Notes: generated by a model from the letters alone, not told the origin. Counted from the stretch's first letter, positions 17,258 to 27,193 are shown. The stretch is DNA of 64,000 bases from Acidimicrobiales bacterium (GCA_040219515.1 JAVJSI010000013.1:149842-213841); one strand, 5' to 3'. Translations and numbers: made by a program.

Positions 17258-17616
17258 GAGCTCTGCTCCTTCAGGGCCTCGATGAGGCGGTCGGTGTTGG
17301 CCCGGTCCTCGTAGACGAGACGAACGAGCCAGTAGCGGAAGTAGCGGGTGAGGCTGGCTCGCACGAACAGGGCGACGGCGCCGAGGGCGACCACCACGGC
17401 GACGAGGGCCAGGATGATCGACTCGTTCTGATCGCGGACGTCGCTTGCGCTCGTCGAACTGAAGTAGGCGATCAGGCCGAGCCCGATGGCAACGACGAAC
17501 AGCACGATGGCGACACGAACCGCCATGCGTTCGGGGTTGGCCTTGCCGCCGCTCAGCCGTAGGTCGTCGACCTGGCTCTGGAACTCCTGCAGCCGGGGGC
17601 TGTTCTCATCGGTCAT
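17254..17616 (-). CDS. Small two-helix membrane protein in ABC operon
   Basis: A 120-residue protein of unknown family. Residues 1-30 are polar (ENSPRLQEFQSQVDDLRLSG). Two membrane helices follow at about 34-54 (VAIVLFVVAIGLGLIAYF) and 68-90 (IILALVAVVVALGAVALFV), then a basic amphipathic tail with RYFRYWLVRLVYEDRANTD. ATG 17616 overlaps the livF-type stop as TGATG, and a GGAGG lies inside the livF end, so translation is coupled. The 3' end overlaps the amidohydrolase start. It may be an accessory or anchoring protein of the transporter, but no function is shown. Confidence 0.75.
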   Translation of the reverse strand: MTDENSPRLQEFQSQVDDLRLSGGKANPERMAVRVAIVLFVVAIGLGLIAYFSSTSASDVRDQNESIILALVAVVVALGAVALFVRASLTRYFRYWLVRLVYEDRANTDRLIEALKEQSS

Positions 17617-18332
17617 CAATGTCCTCCAGATTCGATGCCCAGGTAGGCAGCGGTCAGTTCTTCGGCGATTTCGGCGGGTGGTCCGGTCCGCGTGATGCGG
17701 CCGTGGAGCATGATGGCCGCACTGTCGGCGACACCCAAAACAGTCTGCGCGAACTGCTCGACGATCAGGATCGAGAGCCCGCCGCGGGCGAGCTCGGCGA
17801 CCTGGCCGTAGAGCTCCTCGACGATGATCGGCGCGAGTCCCATCGAGAGCTCGTCGAGCATGAGCAGCGCCGGGTCGGTCGACATCGCCCGGGCCATGGC
17901 GAGCATCTGCTGCTCGCCGCCCGACAACGTGCCGGCGAGCTGCTTGCGTCGCTCGCCGAGGCGAGGGAACAGCGCATAGGCCCGGTCGGCGATCTCACCG
18001 TAGGACTTGCCGCTGAACGTCATCATGCGGATGTTCTCGGCCACGGTGAGGTTCGGGAAGATGCCCCGACCCTCGGGCACGAGACACACGCCGGCACGCG
18101 CCAGCGCGTCGGGGCGGGCGCCGTTGACCTCGCGTCCGCCGATCAGCAGCTGGCCGCCGCTGGGTTGGATCTGTCCGCTGGCCACGGCGAGCGTCGTGCT
18201 CTTGCCGGCGCCGTTCGGGCCGAGCAGGGCGAGCACCCGGCCGGGTTCCAGCACCAGGTCGACGCCGTGGAGCACGTCGATGATGCCGTAGCCGGCGCGA
18301 ACGCCGCGGAGTTCGAGGAGGGGAGGAGTCAT
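17616..18332 (-). CDS. livF: Branched-chain amino acid-type ABC transporter ATP-binding protein (LivF-like)
   Basis: A 238-residue nucleotide-binding subunit. Walker A is LLGPNGAGKST, the Q-loop lies in SGQIQPSGGQ, the signature is LSGGEQQMLAMARAM, Walker B is LLMLDELSMGLAP and the switch His region is VEQFAQTVLG. The shorter length and the ELSMGLAP/VEQF sequence are typical of LivF rather than LivG. It energises the fused permease encoded upstream. Its start overlaps the LivG stop by four bases. The true ligand need not be an amino acid, since actinobacterial copies of this family also import amides and other small compounds. Confidence 0.93.
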   Translation of the reverse strand: MTPPLLELRGVRAGYGIIDVLHGVDLVLEPGRVLALLGPNGAGKSTTLAVASGQIQPSGGQLLIGGREVNGARPDALARAGVCLVPEGRGIFPNLTVAENIRMMTFSGKSYGEIADRAYALFPRLGERRKQLAGTLSGGEQQMLAMARAMSTDPALLMLDELSMGLAPIIVEELYGQVAELARGGLSILIVEQFAQTVLGVADSAAIMLHGRITRTGPPAEIAEELTAAYLGIESGGH

Positions 18333-19084
18333 CCGTCGGTTCCCAGGTAGGCGCCGCGGACGGCCTCGTCGTTCTGGATCTCGTGGGGGGTGCCGGCGGC
18401 GATGATCTGTCCGAAGTCGAGCACGTGGATGTACGTGCAGGTGTTCATCACGAACCCCATGTCGTGCTCCACGAGCAGGACGGCGAGGTCGTCCTCGTTC
18501 ACGAGTTGGCGCAGGAGTTCGCCGACACCGGCGGTCTCCTCCTCGGTGAGCCCCGACGACGCCTCGTCGAGCAGCAGCACCTTGGGTTGCGTGGCGAGCG
18601 CCCGGGCCAGCTCGACGAGCCTCGCCGTGCCGGTCGGGAGGGTGCCCACCGTGATCTCGGCGACGTCGGTGAGTCCGACGCGCTCGAGGATCTCGTCGGC
18701 CATCTGTCCGGGATTCGCCACCCGATGCATCTCGGCCGCGACGAGCACGTTGTCGCGCGCACTCAGGGAGTTGAAGGCCTCGAGCTTCTGGAACGTCCGC
18801 GACAGCCCACGGCGGGCTCGGGCGTGGACCCCGATCCGGGTGACCGGCTTCCCGCCCAGCCGGACCTCGCCGGCGGTGGGCGCCTGGTGACCGGTGATCA
18901 CGTTGAACAGGGTCGTCTTGCCCGCGCCGTTCGGACCGATGAGGCCGGTGATCGTGCCGGCGGTGGCGCTCACGTTCGCCTGGCTCAACGCCTGGAGTCC
19001 GCCGAAACGAACGTCGATGTCCTGTGCCTCGAGCACCGCCTCCTGCTCAGACATTGCTTGCTCAGACGTTGCTTGCTCAGACAT
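18329..19084 (-). CDS. livG: Branched-chain amino acid-type ABC transporter ATP-binding protein (LivG-like)
   Basis: A 251-residue subunit with Walker A LIGPNGAGKTT, signature LPTGTARLVELARAL (a variant of LSGG, reading LPTG) and Walker B VLLLDEASSGLTEEE. The switch region is LLVEHDMGFVM. LivG-type features are the FNVITGHQAPTAGEV and SRTFQKLEAF stretches. The N-terminus is odd: SEQ is repeated three times (positions 2-4, 7-9 and 12-14) because a 15-base unit is tandemly duplicated across the start. ATG 19084 overlaps the permease stop by 8 bases; the next ATG is at 19054. Either may be used. Confidence 0.92.
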   Translation of the reverse strand: MSEQATSEQAMSEQEAVLEAQDIDVRFGGLQALSQANVSATAGTITGLIGPNGAGKTTLFNVITGHQAPTAGEVRLGGKPVTRIGVHARARRGLSRTFQKLEAFNSLSARDNVLVAAEMHRVANPGQMADEILERVGLTDVAEITVGTLPTGTARLVELARALATQPKVLLLDEASSGLTEEETAGVGELLRQLVNEDDLAVLLVEHDMGFVMNTCTYIHVLDFGQIIAAGTPHEIQNDEAVRGAYLGTDG

Positions 19085-19086
19085 TG
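19040..19086 (-). repeat. Tandem 15-bp repeat spanning permease stop and LivG start
   Basis: On the minus strand the unit AATGTCTGAGCAAGC occurs three times with one or two changes (AAtGTCTGAGCAAGC, AAcGTCTGAGCAAGC, AAtGTCTGAGCAGG). Each unit carries a possible TGA in the permease frame, and the first and third carry an ATG in the LivG frame. The duplication leaves two alternative starts, one overlapping the permease stop and one 22 bases beyond it. Confidence 0.85.
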
Positions 19087-21344
19087 CTGCCGCCTGCCAG
19101 CTTGGCCGCTGCGGGACCCGCGGCGTGTCCCTCGACCCCGTGGGCGTAGCCGCCGGTGGGGGTCACGTCGTCGATGATGCCGAGGGTGTGGTCGAGCGCC
19201 ACCACCGCCTCGCTCGTGAACGGTTCGGTCAGACCCAGCCCGCCGACTTCGGGCACGCGCTTCTTTTCCTTTTCGCGCGCGGCTTCCTCGCGGGCGTCGT
19301 GTCGCCACGGCAGCAGGGGCGCGAAGCCCTTGCCCATCTCGAAGATCGCCCCGCGGACGTTGACCACCATGCCGATGGCCAGCAGACCCGGTCCGAACTT
19401 GGCCAGGAAGTCCTCGAGGATCCAGACGAGGAAACTCACGTTGCCCGTCGCCTCCAGACGTTCGGCCAACCCCTGGAAGACGAACTGGAACGAGAGGAAC
19501 ACGCCGGCGATGGGGAACGACATTCCCGCCGCGGCCATGAGCAGCACGATGGTGAGGCCCTGGAGGAGGTCGAAGTTGCGGATCGGGTCGACGGTCGTCT
19601 TGCTGACGGCCCAGAACACGCCGGCCATCCCGGCGATCGATGCCGACGTGGCGTAGACGATGACCTTCGTCCACATGACGTTGACCCCGATGGTGGCGGC
19701 CGCGGCCTGGCTGTCCTGCATCGCCATCCAGCGACGTCCGTAGCGCGATCGGCGCAGAACGATCAGTCCGAACATCCCGATCGCGAACACGGTGACCACG
19801 AGCATGAAGAAGCTGAGGCGAGAGTCGAAGTCGAGTCGGAAGAAGCCCACGTCCCAGTTGAGGTTCGTGTAGGTGTGGGCCTGCGGGAACACCTTGGGGT
19901 GAGGGAAGAACAGGTTGCTCATGATGAGCGCGAACGCGAGCGAGAGCAGCGCGAGGTAGAGACCCTCGAGCCGTGCCGCGAAGAGGGCCACCAGGGCGCC
20001 CAACGGTGCGCTGAGCAGGCCGATCACCGGCAACCACCACAGGTTCCCGGTGTCCTCGGCGAACCATCGGAACAGGAACGCGCCGAAGCCGGCAAAAGCG
20101 AGGGGTGCGAAGTTCACCTGGCCCGCCCAGCCGGTGAGCGGGACGAGCGAGATGCCGATCAGGGCGAGCACCATGGCCGCGATGGCGTTGTTGAGGCTGA
20201 CTTCGCTCCACTCGCCCGGATCCCAGATGACGAAGTGGAACAGGCCGCGAGCCATCACGAAGGCGACCACGATGAGGGCCACGGCACCGACGGCGCCTTC
20301 CCAGACCCGTGTCGTGCGTTCGATGGGTCTGAGGTTGGAGCTCACCCGTCCGACCGTCAGTCGTGATTGGGGAAGGGCGAGAACCACGAGGAAGAGAACG
20401 ATGGGTGCGATCCCGCGGTTCGCGAACCGCCACTCGGCCCCGAGGCTGACCCACTGGCCGTAGTGGCTCTCGAGCAGGCCGATGAGCAGTGCCCCCACCA
20501 CCGTGAGGGGCAGGCTGCGGAGCTGGCCGAACGCGGCGGCCGAGATGGCCACGATCAGCATCAGGTTGTTGAGATTCGTGCCGTTGAACTCCGTCTCCGG
20601 GGCGATGAGGATCCCGGCCAGCGCGGCCAACGACGATCCCAGTGCCCACGCAAACCCGGAGAGAACGCCGGGTCGGGCGCCGTTGAGCGCGGTGAGTTCG
20701 CGATTGTCGACCACCGCTCGCATGGCGACACCGATGCGCGTCCGGAACAGCAGGAGGCGCAGGAGCACGGCGATCAGCGCGGCGATCACGATCATCGCGA
20801 AGCGGTGCCACAGGACGTTGTAGCTGCCGATGGAGAAACCCTCGCCGGCCCAGAAGTACTCGATCCGGCGGATCTTGTCGGCCTGCCAGATCTGGCCGGT
20901 GAGGGTGAGCAGGAACACCATCAGGCCGACGGTGACCATCAGCTGCACGACGAGAGGAAGCGTGCGCACCTGCCGCATGAGGACGACGTCGATGGCGATC
21001 CCGAGCAGCGGGGCCACGACGAACACGACGATGAGGAGGCCGAGCCAGTTGGGCAATCCCAGGGCGTCGCGGTTCTCCACGAGTTCCCAATAGACGAACG
21101 CGCAGAAGACGCCGATACCGCCGTGGGCGAAATTGAATGTGCCGGTCGTCGTGTAGACCACGACGAGGCCGGCCGCGGAGACCGCGTAGAGCGAACCGAT
21201 GGCCAAGCCGATGATGGTCGCCTGGAGCAAACCGTCGGCCGTGACCTCGCGGCCGGCCCAGCCCGCGGTGCCCACGTAGAGCACCAGGGCCAGGCCGGCC
21301 GCGATCGCGACCAAGAGCGACGTTCGGAGGTGCGGCAACCTCAC
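19077..21344 (-). CDS. Fused LivH-LivM ABC transporter permease
   Basis: A 755-residue membrane protein joining two permeases that are usually separate. Residues about 1-330 are LivH-like (LAIGSLYAVSAAGLVVVYTTTG, FNFAHGGIG, RAVVDNRELTALNGARPG coupling loop). Residues about 360-680 are LivM-like (LVPLTGWAGQVNFAPLAFAGFGAF, RSRYGRRWMAMQDSQAAAATIGVNV coupling loop). The last 75 residues are soluble and charged, with EREKEKKRVPEVGG-type residues, then VALDHTLGIIDDVTPTGG. The two EAA-like coupling loops match the two ATPases LivG and LivF downstream, so a single chain probably forms the whole membrane domain. It lies 37 bases after the binding-protein gene. Confidence 0.92.
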   Translation of the reverse strand: MRLPHLRTSLLVAIAAGLALVLYVGTAGWAGREVTADGLLQATIIGLAIGSLYAVSAAGLVVVYTTTGTFNFAHGGIGVFCAFVYWELVENRDALGLPNWLGLLIVVFVVAPLLGIAIDVVLMRQVRTLPLVVQLMVTVGLMVFLLTLTGQIWQADKIRRIEYFWAGEGFSIGSYNVLWHRFAMIVIAALIAVLLRLLLFRTRIGVAMRAVVDNRELTALNGARPGVLSGFAWALGSSLAALAGILIAPETEFNGTNLNNLMLIVAISAAAFGQLRSLPLTVVGALLIGLLESHYGQWVSLGAEWRFANRGIAPIVLFLVVLALPQSRLTVGRVSSNLRPIERTTRVWEGAVGAVALIVVAFVMARGLFHFVIWDPGEWSEVSLNNAIAAMVLALIGISLVPLTGWAGQVNFAPLAFAGFGAFLFRWFAEDTGNLWWLPVIGLLSAPLGALVALFAARLEGLYLALLSLAFALIMSNLFFPHPKVFPQAHTYTNLNWDVGFFRLDFDSRLSFFMLVVTVFAIGMFGLIVLRRSRYGRRWMAMQDSQAAAATIGVNVMWTKVIVYATSASIAGMAGVFWAVSKTTVDPIRNFDLLQGLTIVLLMAAAGMSFPIAGVFLSFQFVFQGLAERLEATGNVSFLVWILEDFLAKFGPGLLAIGMVVNVRGAIFEMGKGFAPLLPWRHDAREEAAREKEKKRVPEVGGLGLTEPFTSEAVVALDHTLGIIDDVTPTGGYAHGVEGHAAGPAAAKLAGGSNV

Positions 21345-21381
21345 CGGGCTGCCGCGTTCTGATCGGTCATCGGCGTCGGGC

Positions 21382-22848
21382 TCAGTCGAGCTCGAACGTC
21401 TCGGGGTTCGCCGTCACCGCACGACCGGGGTACGAGCAGTCGAGCTCGCCCCGCTCGGTCGGCTGGACCCGAACGTATTCGCCGTTCTGTACCTGCAACA
21501 GCACGAAGCAGTTGCCGATGGCATTCGTGGTGCTGAAGTCGGCGGGGGAAACCCACCCGCCGGCGTCGAAGGACTCGGTGGCCGCGAGCTCGTCGAGCAG
21601 CGATTGGCGAGTGACGCCGTTGGGACCGTCGCGGTCGACGATGCGGTTCACCGACTGCTCGAAGAGCAGACCGTCCATCCAGGCGCCGGCCGCCCACGCG
21701 GGCGGGAAGTCCGTGCCGATGCCGTCGAGGAACGCACTGAGGTTCTCGTTGGTGTCGGCCTCTTCGAAGGGCAGGAAGAACATCCAGACGTAGACGCCCT
21801 CGGCATCGGCACCGCCCTCTTCGATGAAGGCGGGGGTGTAGCACGAGAGCGAGCACAGCCAGGTGATCGAGTCCACGTCGATGCCCTGCACCGCGGCTTC
21901 GCGCTTCATCTTGAGCATCGCCTGGTCGTTGGAGCCGTTGTAGACGTAGTTCGAGCCGTTCTCACGGATCGCGGCGACGTACTGCCCGTACTCGGCCTGG
22001 GTGGCCGCACCCGAGGCACCGAAGATGGCGTCCCAGGTGACACCGGCCTGGGCTTGGCCCTCGGTGATGGGAACGGCCGAAGCGACCGTCGACGGGAGGT
22101 CAGCAGGAACGATGAAGACGCCGTTGAAGTCGACACCGAGCGATTCGGCGAGGAACTCCTGGGCGCCGGTGGCGACCGTGTACTCGCGGTCGCCGCCCTC
22201 GTAGGGGCAGGTTGCGCCGGGTCGGCTCAGGTGGAAGCTGTTGGCCGAGCACTGGTGCGGCACCTCGGTGGTGATGTAGGCGATGTCGGCGACGCCGATC
22301 GGGTCGCCGTTGGCGTTGGGGCAGCTGTTGAGGTCGGCGGTGTCGAGGCCGAACAGCACGGTCGTGCCCACGAGGGCCAGGGCCGAGTCGCAGGCCTTGA
22401 GGAAGCCGGCAACGGTCTGGGTGCCGTCGAGCTTCGAGTCGTGGAATTCGGCTTCGACCTGGCGACAGGCGAGTCCGCCGTTCGCGTTGACCGCATCGGC
22501 CCAGGCGAGCACACCGTCGCGCGATCCGGCGAAGAGGCCGGGGGCGAGCGGAGAGTCGACGTCGGCCATCACGATCACCTTGATGGTGTCCTCGGTGACA
22601 CCGGTGTCGGTGGCCTCGAGGGTCACGCCCTCGCAGGGGTCGGTTTCGGGGGCGGCTTCGGTGGTCGTCGTGTCGTCGCCACCTTCCCCTTCGTCGCCGC
22701 CGTCACCCTCGTCGGGGGCCGCAGCGGTCGTGGTGGTGTCACCGGCATCGGTGGCGGTGTCGTCGTCTCGGTCGCTGCCGCAGGCTGCAGCCAGCATGCC
22801 CAGCGCCAAGACGGCTGACAGCCATCGGATCAGAAGTTTCTTCGACAT
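21382..22848 (-). CDS. ABC transporter substrate-binding lipoprotein (LivJ/LivK-like)
   Basis: A 488-residue periplasmic-binding-fold protein. ATG 22848 is chosen for its GGAGG five bases upstream and because it begins a lipoprotein signal (MSKKLLIRWLS, lipobox LAAAC at about residue 21-23). A Thr/Asp/Glu-rich linker (DAGDTTTT, DEGDGGDEGEGG, DDTTTTEA) tethers the domain. The type 1 periplasmic-binding fold includes GVLAWADAVNANGGLACR and YVYNGSNDQAMLKMKREAAVQG. It heads the operon with permease, two ATPases, a small membrane protein and an amidohydrolase. The ligand is not known. It is divergent from mutA. Confidence 0.9.
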   Translation of the reverse strand: MSKKLLIRWLSAVLALGMLAAACGSDRDDDTATDAGDTTTTAAAPDEGDGGDEGEGGDDTTTTEAAPETDPCEGVTLEATDTGVTEDTIKVIVMADVDSPLAPGLFAGSRDGVLAWADAVNANGGLACRQVEAEFHDSKLDGTQTVAGFLKACDSALALVGTTVLFGLDTADLNSCPNANGDPIGVADIAYITTEVPHQCSANSFHLSRPGATCPYEGGDREYTVATGAQEFLAESLGVDFNGVFIVPADLPSTVASAVPITEGQAQAGVTWDAIFGASGAATQAEYGQYVAAIRENGSNYVYNGSNDQAMLKMKREAAVQGIDVDSITWLCSLSCYTPAFIEEGGADAEGVYVWMFFLPFEEADTNENLSAFLDGIGTDFPPAWAAGAWMDGLLFEQSVNRIVDRDGPNGVTRQSLLDELAATESFDAGGWVSPADFSTTNAIGNCFVLLQVQNGEYVRVQPTERGELDCSYPGRAVTANPETFELD

Positions 22849-22982
22849 GGACCCCTCCAGAGGGACGTGCTCAAGGCCGTTGGATCGGCCGCCGCGGACG
22901 ATAGTCGGCCGCCCCACCAATGTGCCAAACGGCACAGCGCTACCAGGCGCGCCCGAGATCGACGGCCGGAACCCGGCGCCGG

Positions 22983-22988
22983 TACGGT
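22983..22988 (+). promoter_or_regulatory. -10 box of mutA (leaderless)
   Basis: TACGGT is followed by six bases and the ATG of mutA at 22995. No ribosome binding site is present between them, so the transcript probably starts at or next to the start codon. Confidence 0.5.
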
Positions 22989-22994
22989 CGGGCC

Positions 22995-24803
22995 ATGACT
23001 GATCTGGATCTGGGCGCGGAGTTCCCCACTCCCCATCGCGACGAGTGGCTCGATGCCGTCGAGAAGGTGCTTCGTGGCAAGTCCTTCGAGAAGGTGCTGG
23101 TGGGCGAGACCCGCGACGGACTCGACATCCAGCCGCTCTACACGGCCGATGGTGCCACCCGGGTCGGGCTCGTCGACGCCGACCCGGTGCGCCTCGATCG
23201 CGGCTGGGATGTGCGCCAGGTCCACGACGGTCGCGACCCCGCGGCCTGTGCCCGCCTCGTGTGCGATGAGCTCGAGCGGGGTGTCACCTCCGTCGAACTC
23301 GTTGCGCCACCCGAGGGCTGGACGCTCGACTCGCTGCGCGAGGCGACGACGGGTGTGCTCTTCGATCTGGCCCCCGTGGTGCTCTCGCCCCATGGCGATG
23401 TCGCGGCGGCCCGGGCCCTTCACTCGCTCGTCAGCGAGAGCGGCCATGCCGCGACCGCCGGTGCCTGGCTCGGTCTCGATCCGATCGGCGAGACCGCCCG
23501 CACCGGCGTCACGGGTGACGGCGCCGACACCGACGACGCGATGCGAGCCGCAGCCGAGCTCGCGCCCACGCTGCCCAACGGACGCGCCGTCACGGTCGAC
23601 TCCACCCGCTACGCCGACGCCGGTGCCACCGAGGCCGAGGAGTTGGCGTGGAGCATCGCCACCGGCGTCGCCTACCTCCGTGCCCTCGAAGCGGCCGGAC
23701 TCGACCCCGCCGGCGCCGCGCAGACCATCGGGTTCCGCCTGAGCGCGGGCGCCGATCAGTTCGTCACCATCGCCACCCTGCGTGCGGCCCGCCGTCTGTG
23801 GCGACGGGTGCTCGATGCCTGTGGCGTGTCGCCCGACGGCCCCGCCCAGGTGATCCAGGCGGTCACGAGTCGGGCGATGTACAGCCGCCGCGACCCGTGG
23901 GTGAACATGCTGCGGGCCACCACGGCCACCCTCGCGGCCGGCGTCGGGGGCGCCGACGCCGTCACCGTGTTGCCCTTCGACGACGCGATCGGCGAGTCCG
24001 ACGGGTTCTCACGGCGGGTCGCCCGCAACACGCAGCTCCTGCTGATCGAGGAGTCGCACCTCGCGCTCGTCGTCGACCCGGCGGCCGGTTCGTGGTTCGT
24101 CGAGTCGTTGACCGACCGGCTCGCCAATGCGGCCTGGGCGATCTTCCAGAAGGTCGAGGCCGACGGTGGCATCGAGGCCGCGCTGGCCGACGGCACGATC
24201 GCCGCCGCCCTCGACGCCGCGTGGAACGAACGTCTCGACGCACTCGGCACGCGGCGCACGCCCATCACCGGTGTGTCCGAGTTCCCGAACCTCGACGAGA
24301 CCGTCGTCGACCGGCCCACCCGTAAGCCCGGCGGCGGGTTCCCGATCCGCCGACTCGCCGCCCCGTTCGAGGCGCTGCGCGATGGCGCCGATCGTGTCCT
24401 GGCCGCCACCGGCCGACGACCCACCGTGCACCTCGCCGCCCTCGGTCCGCTCGCCACCCACACCGCCCGCTCCACCTGGATCACGAACTTCCTCGCCGTC
24501 GGCGGGGTGGCCGTCGACGGCGGCGACACACCGGGCGCCGATTCGCCGCTCGAAGCCGAAGCGAAGTTCGCCGAGAGCGGCGCCACCGTCGCGGTGATCT
24601 GTTCGTCCGACGGGGTCTACGCCGAGCGGGCCGCGGCCACGGCCACCGCGCTGAAGGAAGCCGGCGCCACCAAGGTCGCGCTCGCCGGTGCGCCCGGCGA
24701 CCTGCGCGACGAACTGACGGCCGCCGGCGTCGATGAGTTCTGGCACGTCGGCGTCGACGTGCTCGACGCCCTCACCCGCCTTCACGCCGATCTCGGTGTC
24801 TGA
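22995..24803 (+). CDS. mutA: Methylmalonyl-CoA mutase, small (beta) subunit
   Basis: A 602-residue subunit of the adenosylcobalamin enzyme that interconverts methylmalonyl-CoA and succinyl-CoA. The mutase barrel is recognisable at [63 protein letters not shown] and [21 protein letters not shown]. The C-terminal flavodoxin-like region has no DxHxxG cobalamin motif, as expected for the non-catalytic subunit. The upstream frame to 22920 is rejected because ATG 22995 follows a TACGGT box by six bases. The large subunit follows 269 bases downstream, with a small membrane ORF between them. Confidence 0.95.
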   Translation: MTDLDLGAEFPTPHRDEWLDAVEKVLRGKSFEKVLVGETRDGLDIQPLYTADGATRVGLVDADPVRLDRGWDVRQVHDGRDPAACARLVCDELERGVTSVELVAPPEGWTLDSLREATTGVLFDLAPVVLSPHGDVAAARALHSLVSESGHAATAGAWLGLDPIGETARTGVTGDGADTDDAMRAAAELAPTLPNGRAVTVDSTRYADAGATEAEELAWSIATGVAYLRALEAAGLDPAGAAQTIGFRLSAGADQFVTIATLRAARRLWRRVLDACGVSPDGPAQVIQAVTSRAMYSRRDPWVNMLRATTATLAAGVGGADAVTVLPFDDAIGESDGFSRRVARNTQLLLIEESHLALVVDPAAGSWFVESLTDRLANAAWAIFQKVEADGGIEAALADGTIAAALDAAWNERLDALGTRRTPITGVSEFPNLDETVVDRPTRKPGGGFPIRRLAAPFEALRDGADRVLAATGRRPTVHLAALGPLATHTARSTWITNFLAVGGVAVDGGDTPGADSPLEAEAKFAESGATVAVICSSDGVYAERAAATATALKEAGATKVALAGAPGDLRDELTAAGVDEFWHVGVDVLDALTRLHADLGV

Positions 24804-24875
24804 GGACATGCGGATTCGTCGCCCGGACGCAGACGGGACCGTTCCCGGCGTCGCCGTCGGGACCTCGCCCGTCCG

Positions 24876-25043
24876 GTGATCTCGCCCCTCGCCCGCTTCG
24901 GTTGGATCACGTTCGGCGCCGGCTCGCTCGTCTTCGCCGTACTGGGCGTGGTGGACCGCGATTGGTGGGTCGCGTTCGGTGGGCTCCTGTTCGTGCTCGG
25001 CTGCGCGGCCCTCTACGTCGACGGCGCTCGCAACGAGGCCTGA
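24876..25043 (+). CDS. 55-residue two-helix membrane protein between mutA and mutB
   Basis: A GTG-started frame reading [16 protein letters not shown], then [20 protein letters not shown] and [19 protein letters not shown]. Two hydrophobic helices are separated by an aspartate- and tryptophan-containing turn. The family is not recognised. It lies between the two mutase subunit genes, 72 bases after mutA and 29 before mutB. There is no clear ribosome binding site. The high hydrophobicity and precise fit into the gap support it, but the length is small enough that chance is possible. Confidence 0.45.
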   Translation: MISPLARFGWITFGAGSLVFAVLGVVDRDWWVAFGGLLFVLGCAALYVDGARNEA

Positions 25044-25058
25044 CGGCCGGACCAACTG

Positions 25059-25064
25059 TACGGT
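25059..25064 (+). promoter_or_regulatory. -10 box of mutB (leaderless)
   Basis: TACGGT is followed by eight bases and ATG 25073. It is the same hexamer as the box in front of mutA, so the two subunit genes may share promoter type although they are not translationally coupled. Confidence 0.45.
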
Positions 25065-25072
25065 TGACCTCC

Positions 25073-27193
25073 ATGAGCGTGATTCCCGACTTCACGACCG
25101 TCGACCTGGGCGAGGCCGTGCCGGCTGCTGCGGTGAACGACGTCGTCAACGAGACGCCGGAGGGCATCGACATCCCCGCCGTGACCACGGCGGCCGACAT
25201 CGCCGATCTCGACTTCCTCGAGACACTGCCCGGGCTTCCGCCCTACCTGCGCGGTCCGTATCCCACGATGTACGTGAACCAGCCGTGGACGATCCGCCAG
25301 TACGCGGGCTTCTCCACAGCCGAGGCGTCCAACGCCTTCTACCGCCGCAACCTCGCCGCCGGTCAGAAGGGACTGTCGGTCGCCTTCGATCTCGCGACCC
25401 ATCGCGGCTACGACTCCGACAACCCCCGCGTGTCGGGCGACGTCGGCATGGCCGGTGTGGCCATCGACTCCATCCTCGACATGCGCCAACTCTTCGACGG
25501 CATCCCGCTCGACGAGATGAGCGTGTCGATGACCATGAACGGCGCGGTGCTGCCGGTGCTGGCGCTCTACGTGGTGGCCGCCGAGGAACAGGGGGTGAAG
25601 CCGGCGCAGCTGGCCGGGACCATCCAGAACGACATCCTCAAGGAGTTCATGGTCCGCAACACCTACATCTACCCGCCGACCCCGAGCATGCGGATCATCT
25701 CCGACATCTTCGCGTTCACCAGCGAGGAGATGCCGAAGTTCAACTCGATCTCGATCTCCGGCTACCACATGCAGGAGGCCGGCGCGACCGCCGACCTCGA
25801 GCTCGCCTACACGCTGGCCGACGGCGTCGAATACGTGCGGGCCGGCATCGAAGCCGGACTCGACGTCGATGCGTTCGCGCCCCGGCTGAGCTTCTTCTGG
25901 GCCATCGGCATGAACTTCTTCATGGAGGTCGCCAAGCTCCGCGCCGCCCGCCTCCTGTGGGCGAAGCTGATGAAGCAGTTCGAGCCGCAGAACCCCAAGT
26001 CGCTCTCGCTGCGCACCCACAGCCAGACCAGCGGCTGGTCCCTCACCGCCCAGGACGTCTACAACAACGTCGTGCGCACCTGCGTCGAGGCGATGGCCGC
26101 CACCCAGGGCCACACGCAGTCGCTGCACACCAACGCGCTCGACGAGGCGCTCGCCCTGCCGACCGACTTCTCGGCCCGCATCGCCCGCAACACCCAGCTG
26201 TTCCTCCAGCAGGAGAGCGGCACCACCCGCACGGTCGACCCGTGGGGCGGCAGCCACCACGTCGAGCGGCTCACCAACGAGCTCGCCAAGAAGGCGTGGG
26301 ACCACATCACCGAGGTCGAGGAGATGGGCGGCATGGCCGCGGCCATCGAGGCCGGCATTCCCAAGCTCCGCATCGAGGAAGCCGCCGCTCGCACCCAGGC
26401 CCGCATCGATTCCGGACGCCAAGCCGTGATCGGCGTCAACAAGTACCGCCTCGACGAGAACGAGGACATCGAGGTGCTCAAGATCGAGAACGCCGAGGTG
26501 CGCGCCGCGCAGATCGCGAAGCTCGAACAGCTCCGGGCCGAGCGCGACGACGACGCCGTCGAGTCCGCCCTCGCTGCGCTCACCGGTGCAGCCGAGGACG
26601 GCACCGGCAACCTGCTGGCCCTGGCGATCGACGCCGCTCGCGAGAAGGCCACCGTCGGAGAGATCAGCGATGCCCTCGAGAAGGTCTACGGTCGTCACGT
26701 CGCCACGATCCGAACCATCGAAGGGGTGTATCGAACCGAAGTGGGAGCCGACGCCGATTCCGTGACCGCGGTGCGAGCCAGGGTCGACGCGTTCGCCGAG
26801 GCGAACGGTCGCCGACCGCGCATCCTCATCGCCAAGATGGGCCAGGACGGCCACGATCGCGGCCAGAAGGTGATCGCCACGGCGTTCGCCGACCTCGGCT
26901 TCGACGTCGACATCGGCCCGCTCTTCCAGACCCCCGGCGAAGTCGCCCGGCAGGCCGTCGAGGCCGACGTCCACGTGGTCGGCGCCTCGTCGCTCGCGGC
27001 CGGCCATCTCACCCTGGTGCCCGAGCTCCGCGACGAGCTGGCCAAGCTCGGCCGCAGCGACATCAGGATCACCGTCGGCGGGGTCATCCCTCCCGACGAC
27101 GTGCCCACCCTGCTCGAGATGGGCGCGGTGGCCGTCTACCCGCCCGGCACCGTGATCCCCGACGCCGCGCTCGAACTGCTCGACCTTCTCTAG
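25073..27193 (+). CDS. mutB: Methylmalonyl-CoA mutase, large (alpha) subunit
   Basis: A 706-residue catalytic subunit. [36 protein letters not shown] is the substrate-entry region (given here by its features at about residues 58-93, with Tyr at MYVNQPWT), followed by [21 protein letters not shown] and [13 protein letters not shown]. The B12-binding domain near residues 580-700 has [13 protein letters not shown] with the lower-ligand His in DxHxxG, and the [10 protein letters not shown] and [11 protein letters not shown] loops. It pairs with the small subunit encoded upstream. Frames extending to 24902 are rejected because MSVIPDF follows a TACGGT box. Its stop codon overlaps that of the convergent Dabb gene (CTAG). 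Confidence 0.96.
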   Translation: MSVIPDFTTVDLGEAVPAAAVNDVVNETPEGIDIPAVTTAADIADLDFLETLPGLPPYLRGPYPTMYVNQPWTIRQYAGFSTAEASNAFYRRNLAAGQKGLSVAFDLATHRGYDSDNPRVSGDVGMAGVAIDSILDMRQLFDGIPLDEMSVSMTMNGAVLPVLALYVVAAEEQGVKPAQLAGTIQNDILKEFMVRNTYIYPPTPSMRIISDIFAFTSEEMPKFNSISISGYHMQEAGATADLELAYTLADGVEYVRAGIEAGLDVDAFAPRLSFFWAIGMNFFMEVAKLRAARLLWAKLMKQFEPQNPKSLSLRTHSQTSGWSLTAQDVYNNVVRTCVEAMAATQGHTQSLHTNALDEALALPTDFSARIARNTQLFLQQESGTTRTVDPWGGSHHVERLTNELAKKAWDHITEVEEMGGMAAAIEAGIPKLRIEEAAARTQARIDSGRQAVIGVNKYRLDENEDIEVLKIENAEVRAAQIAKLEQLRAERDDDAVESALAALTGAAEDGTGNLLALAIDAAREKATVGEISDALEKVYGRHVATIRTIEGVYRTEVGADADSVTAVRARVDAFAEANGRRPRILIAKMGQDGHDRGQKVIATAFADLGFDVDIGPLFQTPGEVARQAVEADVHVVGASSLAAGHLTLVPELRDELAKLGRSDIRITVGGVIPPDDVPTLLEMGAVAVYPPGTVIPDAALELLDLL

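Noticed and set aside
22849..22994. Cobalamin riboswitch before mutA
   Set aside because: The gap is 146 bases with no B12-box-like sequence, and mutA appears leaderless.
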